Below, one piece after another: positions 1 through 8,187 of a stretch of 17,880 nucleotides of DNA. Every line of letters begins with the position of its first letter. The first letter of the stretch is position 1. Origin of the DNA: Discostella pseudostelligera (Eukaryota > Bacillariophyta > Thalassiosirophyceae > Thalassiosirales > Thalassiosiraceae); NCBI GenBank assembly GCA_036940085.1, contig JALLBK010000446.1, positions 1 through 17,880 of the forward strand, given 5' to 3'. A program made the position numbers and the translations under genes. Under the pieces are notes generated by a model, which searched no databases, was not told where the DNA came from, and worked only from the letters and a program-made list of their open reading frames with translations.

Positions 1-68
1 CGAGGTAGCAATTCCTACGCAGACTCGCCTCCGATTCCTTCCACGCGTCGCTCGCCGGGGAGCGTTAC

Positions 69-90
69 GGAGGGAGGGAGGGAGGGAGGG
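69..90 (+). repeat. (GGGA)n microsatellite, G-quadruplex-capable
   Basis: Five consecutive GGG runs are separated by single A residues, followed by a degenerate GA-rich stretch to about 108. Four or more G3 runs with 1-nt loops is the classical G-quadruplex pattern. It lies about 480 bp upstream of the PNPase start codon. Confidence 0.85.
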
Positions 91-213
91 ACGGAGAGAG
101 GGAGAGACGCGAGGATTTTCTAATGTGTAAGATTTCCATTAGTCGTCTGTCCGTCATAACACACTTCTAGAGAGGGTGGTAGGTGTGGGGTGTGGGAAGG
201 GTCGGACGAGAGA

Positions 214-251
214 TTTCCCGCCAAAACTGATCTTCAGCTTTCCCGCCAAAA
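214..251 (+). promoter_or_regulatory. Two E2F-like TTTCCCGCCAAAA boxes
   Basis: Identical 13-mers begin at 214 and 239, with a related CCCCGCCAGCCAAAA at 261. The core equals the E2F consensus TTTCCCGC. The same CCCGCCAAA core recurs upstream of the acetyltransferase gene and the disordered-protein gene in this window. Binding is inferred only. Confidence 0.5.
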
Positions 252-291
252 GTTGGTCTTCCCCGCCAGCCAAAACCACCACACCATCTAT

Positions 292-311
292 CACGTGCCA
301 CGTGCCACGTG
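292..311 (+). promoter_or_regulatory. Triple CACGTG (G-box/E-box) array
   Basis: Three CACGTG palindromes start at 292, 299 and 306, a 7-bp tandem period. CACGTG is the canonical bHLH/bZIP core. The tight period means that adjacent sites could not all be occupied at once by dimers. Confidence 0.6.
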
Positions 312-570
312 CCACCTCCTCCTCCCGGCCGAGCCTCCCGTCCATGACCCAGTAGATATCTACCATGACCATCGCAGACCATCGCCCATCGCATCTGCAA
401 CTCGGCCACCGACCGACCATAACCATAATCCACCTACGCCGCCACCACCACCATCACGCACCGCCGCCGCCGCAAGCTCGAGAGGGATTCATGCAACCAT
501 TGATTCTTCGTCTACAGGTGGAAGCACTCAATAATCTTCATTCATTTTTGGTGAGGTCGATCTGATAACA

Positions 571-3500
571 ATGGCGTCAATCTGCATCTCCAGGAGCAGG
601 AGGCTTCTGCCTCCCATTTTACCTTTATGTCGACTCTCCAATTCCAATTACTTGGACGGTAGAGCATCACACGCCATCCGCTTGACTCGTTGTCATTTCG
701 GGTCATCTGCGGCATACCATGAACCAAAGTTTGCACAACGACAAAAGACATCAGTATCATTAGAGATTTGCATCAGTAAACGAAGCACCAACTACATTCG
801 CTACTTCTCCCAACAACCAGATGTCGACTTTGACATCCCACCACTCGATCTTACGACTCCATCGTTATCTATACCACTTCCTCCAAACATGATAGCCAAC
901 GAACAACCGGATCCAAAAATCGATGACAAACCACCATCACCACAGAGTACTTCTGAACAATCTCCATCATATCTAATTGACAGTATCAACAGCATGAAAA
1001 AAACATTGGAACTCGATGGGCAACTTGCATTGATCCAACAGCCACATGCAATTCCGGATGAATCTGGCCATACTGTCATCGGTAACAGCAGTAACATCGA
1101 CGATCGAAAGGCACAACTATCATCCATCAAGGCTGAACAAGTCAAACATTTAGACGAGATGTGGCCACGGTACAAATCACGGAGGTGCAAATCACGAAAA
1201 CCACCAAAGATTACCGATCGAAGATTATTAACTTGTCAACGAAGTCTTCTAAAGGATATCCAACAAATCGAAACCCAGTTCCTAGACGGTACCATCGACC
1301 GTTCCGAGATTGGGAAATTAATCAAATTACTACAATATAAAATGCGAGATTTTCGAGCATTAGAAGAGTATGGTCTCACGCCGACTCAATTCAAACAGTT
1401 AAAAAGGTCATCGGATAGGAATAGGATACCGAATATATTAAGGGAAATACAGATGACGTATTATGGACAGAAGAGATCGGCTGGAGCTCGATCGAGTAGC
1501 AGTACTGTAAGATCATCCTCGTCTTCTACTTCTTCATCGACGGTGAAACTTTCTCGAAGGGAGAAAGCTCGATTGAGAGATCGTGTATCATCTCAACCAT
1601 CATCAACAGAACTATCTTTTGACGAGACGAATGATTCAACAATGAATCCTGCCAAAATACCGCCCCCGCTTCAGATATTGGCACCAACACACAAGAAGGG
1701 ACGGTGTGGGGTGAAATTGAAATACCCCACAACACAGTTTGTTCGTAATTTGATTACCACACAAGCCGATGGGACGATATTAGGTCGTTCGGGGGCTACG
1801 AGTGTATTGTGCACTGTCGTTGTGGACTCGTGTTCTCCTTCCCAAGCGTCATCGCGGGTAGTATTGGGAGATGGGGAAACAAACGAAAATATCAACCAAT
1901 CCATGGCCGAGAGCATGCTCCGGAGCGCCATTAACCGTGCGAATGCACAATCTGGAGCAGCAGTTATACCACTACAGGTAGAGTACCGTCAACGTTATCA
2001 TGCGATCGGGAAAATTCCTTTGAATAAGCGAAGACGCGACAACAGTGGACCTTTATCAGACGAGGAAGTTCTTGCTGCGAGGGTGGTCGATCGGACTGTC
2101 CGCCCTTGGCTATTGATGGGATTGGCTTCGTCGGAATCGGGGACGAGTCAACAACTACCAGACAATATTGTAATTTCGTGCGAGGTACAATCGTATGATC
2201 CTCGCCCAGCATGTAATGTAGAAGGTGGACAAAGTGTTTGGCGAACACACGCAGATCCCACAGTTTTGGCAGTCAACTCTGCCATCGCTGCACTTTATCA
2301 ATCTGCCTATTCCGGCTCGAGCTCTCCCAACTTTCCCATCCCATCCGAGGCTGCAGCTTGCGTCAAACTTGCCATTCAACGGGATGGCACATCCATAATC
2401 GACCCAACACCAAAAGAGTTGCAGGAATGCAAATTCGAATTGTTGTATGCCGGGACTAGAGATCGATCGCTGATGCTTGAGTTCTCCGCAAATGGAGTAC
2501 AACCAAAAATTGAGGATAGTAATGGCCTGAGTTCAATGGAGGATCCTGGCATTCCAGAAAGCACCGTTGCCCATGCAATCCAGCTGGCTCATGATGCCAT
2601 CATCCCAATGATTGAAATGCAAGAAAAGTTGCGCGATGAATACATGAAAGAAATGGAGGCTAAGGTGCTGACAAATGACGAAGCTCTTTGTTCGGATGAA
2701 GATATTGCTGGATTGCTTGGATTTGGAGTACAGAACCGCTCCCCGAGCGAGACTGGGGAGTCGAGTGCAGATCCTCTATTTGGTAGTCATGGCGGCATTG
2801 CAATTCTAGACGAGGCAAATGCGTTCGTTTGGTCCAAGGTTGAGCTAGGTGCATTAAGGCTGTTCGGGTATACTGGTGATGACGCAAACGAAAACCACCC
2901 ACACAAAAGTGCAGCTTGTATTCAGGAGGGTGCTGCTTTGTTACCGAAACAAGTACGAGGTAGACGAGAGAATATCATCCAATCAGAAATTGCAAGAGTA
3001 TTGCGCGAAGAGTTTGTGCCACAGTCTGACGAGTTGGCCACCTTCTATCGATTAGCCATGGAGAGTTCAACATGCCTCGGTTCACTATCAGGTCATATCC
3101 ATGAATGCATAATGAAAAAGTCTATGTTGGAATGCACAAAGAGAAATTTCCGAGCCGATGGACGACTTGGAGTGAATGTTGTGCGACCAATATCTGCAGT
3201 TGCTCCCATTTTACCAGACTCTGTTCATGGTTCTGCACTCTTCTCCAGGGGCGAAACTCAAGTTCTATGTACTGCCACGCTTGTAAGTGATCGCATCATT
3301 TTCGTTATCTAGATCTCAACATCGCTCAATGTCTCATTCATATCTTCGCTCACTCCATATCTGACAATACAGGGTGCCCCCAGAGAAGGTATGCCGATAA
3401 TCGGCCCCTACGCTCTCTCTGGCGACGTTTCGGACACGAACAAGGATCGAGGCGACGACGAAAAAGTTCCAGTTGGTAGTTTGCGTTTCCTGCGTAATCA

Positions 3501-5022
3501 GGCAGAAATGGAAAGCGATATGAATACCAGGCGGGTTCTTGCAGGTCGCGAGATGACTGGTGATTCTGGCATATTTAGTGAGGTACGTTTGATTGTCGAC
3601 GCTGCTGCCAACACTTCTAGAACTCTAGACCTCAATCAACGGATATTTTACATCAATGCACGCTTCGCAGGTCAAGCGGGCATTCCTTCACTACGACTTT
3701 CCTGACTTTTCTACAGGTGTTGTCAGAGCAAAAGCCGGCGCCTCCGCTAACCGCCGAGGTGAGTAACACCGGTACCTATACTCTCATGTGTATGCTAGCT
3801 TCATCCTAACCATAATGCAATTTCGCAGCAATTGGCCATGGAAACCTTGCCGAGAAAGCGATATTGCCAGTATTGCCGCATCTGAATGACTTTCCGTACA
3901 CAATCCGAATGACGAGTGAGGTTACCAGCTCGAACGGTTCGTCGTCGATGGCATCTGCATGTGGTTCAAGCCTGGCTTTATTGGATGCTGGAGTTCCGTT
4001 AATTGCTCCTGTTGCAGGTGTTAGCGTCGGGCTTGCTCCAGGTTCTACTGACGATCTACTTTTAGACATTACTGGAACAGAGGTGAGTTGCGTTTGCTGC
4101 TCGCATGTCCGTGTAACCTATGACTTTACTGATTCTGTGTCCCTTGCATTTATATTCGACATTCACTCGAATAAGGATCACTACGGAGACATGGACTTCA
4201 AGATCTGTGGAACGGTAAGATGATATTATTGCCAGTGTAATTCGCCTCCATTTTGCTGTGTTTTTGCCCACCTGTGTTTCAACTTCGTTCAGTATGATGG
4301 GATCACTGCGATGCAGCTAGATGTGAAGCGAGCACTTGATATGGCAACGATCACAAATGCATTGCACCTTGCTAGAGAAGGAAGGCGGGCCATACTTCAC
4401 GCGATGGAGAAACAGTGCAAAAAGTCTCTTCCGGGTCTCAAACCCCGGGCATCGTTGAAACACACAGCACCTCGTGTCGAGATAGTTCGATTGGATCCCA
4501 ATAGAAAGCGAGATCTTGTTGGCCCTGGTGGATCAGTGCTGCGTCAGCTGGAAGACAGATTTGACGTTTCCTTAGATTTGTCACAAGACGGTCGATGTCT
4601 AATATTTGGCCCTCACTCAAGCGTCTCGAACGCTAGGAATGTTATCATGGATCTTGTCAGTGAGGTTGAAGAGGGATGCGTCTATGAAGGAACAGTAGTA
4701 GAGATCAAGGACTTTGGCGCTGTCATCGAGCTTCTCCGAAACAAAGAAGGTTTGTTGCACGTAAGTGAACTCACTGATACAATTGATAAACATCCGGGAG
4801 GAAATCTCGGAGTGGTGAAGGAACATCTAAAAGTGGGAGACAAAATCGAAGTTCTGTGTAAGTGTTGTTCATGGTCAAGTCGTCAGATGATATTCAGATT
4901 TGTTCTTGTCTCACCTATCCTTGCTATTTTAATGAACGGCAGGTACTAAAATCGATCCCGTGCAGGGCTCAATCAAATTAAGCAGAAAGGGCTTGCCTCG
5001 TCATCAGTCAAATCTCAAGTGA
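571..5022 (+). CDS. PNP: Polyribonucleotide nucleotidyltransferase (PNPase), organellar, 7 exons
   Basis: Joined exons 571-3282, 3373-3582, 3671-3758, 3829-4082, 4176-4214, 4293-4857, 4943-5022 give 1315 residues. PNPase is a phosphorolytic 3'-5' exoribonuclease of organelle RNA decay. Seen: an Arg/Ser-rich N terminus with no acidic residue in the first 28 (presequence-like); an unrecognised 375-residue extension with a Lys/Arg-rich helical part (about 190-300) and a Ser-rich stretch (about 302-325); RNase PH domain 1 from about 378; a helical linker; RNase PH domain 2 from about 860 (RADGR, then SRGETQ near 893); SNGSSSMAS near 1038; the catalytic DHYGDMDFK at 1089-1097; a KH domain with GPGG near 1170; an S1 domain from about 1230. 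Bacterial homologues are about 700 residues. Exon 2 (residues 905-974) inserts into domain 2. Intron 4 ends with an unusual AAG acceptor. Mitochondrial targeting is favoured over plastid because there is no signal peptide. Domain calls are strong; the exact start is less so. Confidence 0.93.
4176..4214 (+). other. PNP: 39-nt microexon encoding the PNPase catalytic aspartates
   Basis: Exon 5 encodes exactly 13 codons, [13 protein letters not shown], with phase-0 introns on both sides. In bacterial PNPase the equivalent DHLGDMDFK provides the metal-binding aspartates (E. coli D486 and D492) and K494. Skipping it would keep the frame but remove the active site. Confidence 0.85.
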
Positions 5023-5704
5023 AGTGATAGTCTGTCTTCATACTATACATCAATTCGTCGTTTGTGTCGGACCGTCAGCCCTGAACTCGGAGAGACGCAC
5101 AATGCATTGTGATAAAAAGAGCAACTCCACAATACAAGGAGAACGACTCAGTGAAAGGAGAAGCGTTGTTCCTTGGATCGATGGTCCACCTACCTAGTAC
5201 AACGGGGTTGCCTGAACGATGACATGCATAGGATAGATCAACGCGTCAGTAGAACACGCCCAGAAGCTGAAAAAGCCAAATTTTCATTAACCGTATCACT
5301 TATTCTGTTGTAGACGTTCCGTCGATATTCTCTCTGAAAGGAGTAGTCAAAAATTGAGTCGTTACGGTGCAAGTCATGATCATGATGACGACGAGTATCG
5401 TACCACCAGTATCGATGACTTTCGCGCCATTTTTGCCTCACTTTTCTTCGCCGAATATTCTTCCCGCGTCATTTTCCATTTTCAGCAATCTTTCTTCGCC
5501 AAATATTCTTCACGCCATTTCCCTAGCCGAAACCAGATCTTGAGCGAATATTGATACAGTGAGCATTGTAGATTTTATCGCCAAATTCAAAGATCTTTGC
5601 CTCTATCTTCAACTCATCCATCACTCACCATGACGTGATGTTGATTGCATCTTCTACACCACTTACCGCCGCCATCATAAACACACTCTTACAACAACTT
5701 CATC
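5023..5704 (+). promoter_or_regulatory. Intergenic region: PNPase 3' flank and promoter of the PSII gene
   Basis: No gene, tRNA or transposon is visible between the PNPase stop and the next start. The right part (about 5410-5525) is T/C-rich on the plus strand and carries TTTCGCGCC at 5420-5428 (a canonical E2F-like site) and a 48-bp-period direct repeat. Short ORFs over 5238-5829 lack family character and are not called. Confidence 0.45.
5443..5522 (+). repeat. Imperfect direct repeat, 48-bp period, upstream of the PSII gene
   Basis: TTTCTTCGCC(G/A)AATATTCTTC begins at 5443 and again at 5491, followed by CCGCGTCATTTTCC and ACGCCATTTCCC respectively. The two units differ at one position in the first 20 bases. 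This lies about 180-260 bp before the start codon, where a duplicated regulatory element would be plausible. Confidence 0.6.
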
Positions 5705-6721
5705 ATGCACGCCGCATCAATCCTACTCCTTGTCGGGGCATTCTGCCAGCCAGCTGCATCGTTCCAACCATCGTCGTCCACCTCTGGCCGCTTCACGAGC
5801 AACCAGGCTGCACGGGTTTCGCATCATGAAGCCGATTCGCACGGTATCGGCTCGGCGACGACACGACGATCATTCGCGGAAGATTTGGTGAAGGGTTCGA
5901 TTGGGTTCTCATTGGTGAATCTAGCATCATTACCAGCCTATGCAAGTGGAGGAGCTACTGCCGGTGGTGCCTACTTACTCTCAGGTGGGTTGGGCTTGTA
6001 ACGCTAGTTTGTAACTCACTTCTTGTTTTATTGACGCGATCTTTCGAACGCTTGGATACCACCCTCTACATCCCGAATCTTTATCTTGTCTAGCAAAACA
6101 GCGCTATAATAAGCGTGTTCTCGCTGGTGTGAAATCATTTCTCACCCTTGATGCAAGGTGAGATCTTCGCTGTATGCATTCTCATGTATTTTATCATGCA
6201 ACGATCCTGCATCCTTGACTTCCCTCCGTTCACCAATACCTCTGTGTTCAATTATAATTATAGAAATTTGAACGAGGTGAATGCTTTCTTTGAGTCAACC
6301 GAGGAAGGAGGATGGGAAGATTTGAGCGCAGCTGGATGTGAGTGATCATTGTACTTATGCATTATGAGTATCTACTTTTCTTCGATGTTGATATCAACTA
6401 ATGCATGATGCAATTGATTGTGGCTTGTCGTCGCGAACAAAATACACTGATTCCATACTCCATATCTATCACATTTCACATGTTGCAACTGTAGACTTGC
6501 TCGCAAATGCATTTCGAACGTCCTCAACAAAAGCACCCGATGCATTGCCGTCAGTGAAGAAGTGGAAGGCTTACGCGAAAGAGATTGAACTTCTGAAGCG
6601 AGCCTTATCCAAAAAGGATAGCGAAAAGGTATTCACTGCGTACAAAAGTACCGAAGAGACGCTGGACGCCTATTTGGATGCGGTAGAGCTACCGTCAGGA
6701 ATGGAAATGAAGAAGATGTAA
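5705..6721 (+). CDS. PsbQ-fold extrinsic PSII (oxygen-evolving complex) protein, PsbQ'/Psb31 type, 4 exons
   Basis: Exons 5705-5984, 6094-6157, 6264-6337 and 6495-6721 join to 214 residues. Seen: a hydrophobic signal peptide (1-19) ending AAS before Phe20, the diatom plastid-import motif; a Ser/Thr-rich transit stretch; twin arginines TTRRSF (Arg54-Arg55) followed by a hydrophobic segment ending AYA at 80, a thylakoid-lumen signal of twin-arginine style; then a mature part of about 134 residues, helical and Lys/Glu-rich, with SAAGYLLANAF, LPSVKKWKAY and LDAYLDAVELP, which I recognise from red-lineage PsbQ-like proteins. The expected role is stabilising the oxygen-evolving complex on the lumenal side of PSII. 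I cannot separate PsbQ' from Psb31 by eye. Its last exon is copied downstream at 7357-7583. Confidence 0.85.
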
Positions 6722-7325
6722 TTCGTTGTTCTTTGTGATCATTGCTGAAAGCGATGACATCGATCCTGACCGAAAATTTGATTCATAGTCGGTAGTCGGT
6801 TTCATGTTGAGTAATGAATTCGATGTTGGTGTTCGATGGCCGGATGTTGACATGAACAATCATTGGCAATGAAAGTCTCCGATAGGTGTCGACAAATACT
6901 TCTATGCGGCCACAAGCAACAATTCCGCACTTGGGACTACACACAATATTGTTCATCAACAACTGTAGTAGATAGAATGTACCCGATCAATCTGTTACTA
7001 TGGTACATACTGGCTTTGACAGAGCTCAGCTTGAAATGAAAATGTAGTCTAGGATCTAGAGAACGGTCAATTCTTTGATCGTCCTGATAGACGAAGACTG
7101 AAGAATAAGATGAAGCTGCAGCAGCACGGGCCAGAGTCCATGATGTCTCCCGCCAAATGAATTCCACGTGGAGTCGGAGTGAGAGAAATGAGTTCCACGT
7201 GGATGAATGACTCTTCCACGTGGTCAAGCTGGTTGTCTGTCTGGCGTCGACGATCGATATTTCGGCTGTCTGGCGTCAGGCCGCAGCCTCACTACACTCA
7301 CATCATGACCATGACGATGCCGACC
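6464..7325 (+). repeat. 862-bp tandem duplication, copy 1
   Basis: This unit repeats directly and head to tail at 7326-8187 with an offset of exactly 862 bp. Reading both copies, I find one substitution (G at 7313, A at 8175) and no indel. The unit holds the last 31 bp of PSII-gene intron 3, all of exon 4, its 3' flank, the promoter of the acetyltransferase gene and that gene's first codons. Homology stops at 6463/7325 on the left, and the right edges share only 'AT' (7326-7327 and 8188-8189), so the junction shows about 2 bp of microhomology. No inverted repeats or transposase are present. Confidence 0.95.
7147..7222 (+). promoter_or_regulatory. Copied acetyltransferase promoter elements (copy 1)
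   Basis: CTCCCGCCAAAT (7147-7158) is followed by three CACGTG boxes at 7165, 7196 and 7217, each in the context TTCCACGTGG. In this copy they lie upstream of the chimeric ORF at 7305 rather than the complete acetyltransferase gene. Confidence 0.55.
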
Positions 7326-7583
7326 ATCTATCACATTTCACATGTTGCAACTGTAGACTTGCTCGCAAATGCATTTCGAACGTCCTCAACAAAAGCACCC
7401 GATGCATTGCCGTCAGTGAAGAAGTGGAAGGCTTACGCGAAAGAGATTGAACTTCTGAAGCGAGCCTTATCCAAAAAGGATAGCGAAAAGGTATTCACTG
7501 CGTACAAAAGTACCGAAGAGACGCTGGACGCCTATTTGGATGCGGTAGAGCTACCGTCAGGAATGGAAATGAAGAAGATGTAA
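7305..7583 (+). pseudogene. Chimeric ORF: duplicated acetyltransferase start codons fused in frame to PSII-gene exon 4
   Basis: The duplication junction at 7325/7326 joins codons copied from the acetyltransferase start (ATG at 7305, 7311, 7317) to the tail of intron 3 and then exon 4 (7357-7583) of the PSII gene. The frame is open across the join and matches the exon 4 frame, giving 92 residues: about 18 new ones followed by 74 PsbQ-fold residues ending in the native stop. An open frame extends upstream to an ATG at 7179. The product would lack the signal, transit and lumen-targeting parts, so it could not reach PSII by the normal route. It is treated as a pseudogene fragment, although a complete promoter copy lies upstream and it may be transcribed. 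Confidence 0.6.
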
Positions 7584-8187
7584 TTCGTTGTTCTTTGTGA
7601 TCATTGCTGAAAGCGATGACATCGATCCTGACCGAAAATTTGATTCATAGTCGGTAGTCGGTTTCATGTTGAGTAATGAATTCGATGTTGGTGTTCGATG
7701 GCCGGATGTTGACATGAACAATCATTGGCAATGAAAGTCTCCGATAGGTGTCGACAAATACTTCTATGCGGCCACAAGCAACAATTCCGCACTTGGGACT
7801 ACACACAATATTGTTCATCAACAACTGTAGTAGATAGAATGTACCCGATCAATCTGTTACTATGGTACATACTGGCTTTGACAGAGCTCAGCTTGAAATG
7901 AAAATGTAGTCTAGGATCTAGAGAACGGTCAATTCTTTGATCGTCCTGATAGACGAAGACTGAAGAATAAGATGAAGCTGCAGCAGCACGGGCCAGAGTC
8001 CATGATGTCTCCCGCCAAATGAATTCCACGTGGAGTCGGAGTGAGAGAAATGAGTTCCACGTGGATGAATGACTCTTCCACGTGGTCAAGCTGGTTGTCT
8101 GTCTGGCGTCGACGATCGATATTTCGGCTGTCTGGCGTCAGGCCGCAGCCTCACTACACTCACATCATGACCATAACGATGCCGACC
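7326..8187 (+). repeat. 862-bp tandem duplication, copy 2
   Basis: This is the second copy of the unit at 6464. Its left edge joins the first codons of the copied acetyltransferase start to the end of PSII-gene intron 3. Its right edge runs into the intact acetyltransferase gene. Confidence 0.95.
8009..8084 (+). promoter_or_regulatory. Acetyltransferase promoter elements (copy 2, native position)
   Basis: The second copy carries CTCCCGCCAAAT (8009-8020) and CACGTG at 8027, 8058 and 8079, again within TTCCACGTGG. The boxes end about 80 bp before the first likely start codon at 8167. Confidence 0.55.

Larger units (their letters stand above)
1..570 (+). promoter_or_regulatory. Upstream/promoter region of the PNPase gene
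   Basis: No gene is supported here. The region holds a GGGA microsatellite (69-90), two copies of TTTCCCGCCAAAA (214-226 and 239-251, 25 bp apart) with a degenerate third (CCCCGCCAGCCAAAA, 261-275), three overlapping-period CACGTG boxes (292, 299, 306), and a long C/A-rich pyrimidine-poor stretch (430-480) just before the start codon. TTTCCCGC matches the known E2F/DP consensus; CACGTG is the core bound by bHLH and bZIP factors. Short ORFs read through this region but have low-complexity composition and no recognisable domain. The first in-frame ATG of the PNPase is at 571. Confidence 0.6.

Noticed and set aside
190..565. Plus-strand ORFs of 114 and 66 codons upstream of PNPase
   Set aside because: They run through repeats, CACGTG and CCCGCC motifs, are Pro/His/Thr-rich by base composition, and have no recognisable domain. 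They are best read as promoter or 5' UTR sequence, though a short upstream ORF cannot be excluded.
6937..7227. Minus-strand 96-codon ORF, present again at 7799-8089
   Set aside because: The apparent conservation of two identical ORFs is fully explained by the 862-bp duplication. The translation is Trp/Ser/Thr-rich with no domain and overlaps promoter boxes.
6464..8187. Mobile element as the cause of the duplication
   Set aside because: There are no terminal inverted repeats, target-site duplication, transposase or reverse-transcriptase coding, or poly-A tract; the unit contains only local gene and promoter sequence.
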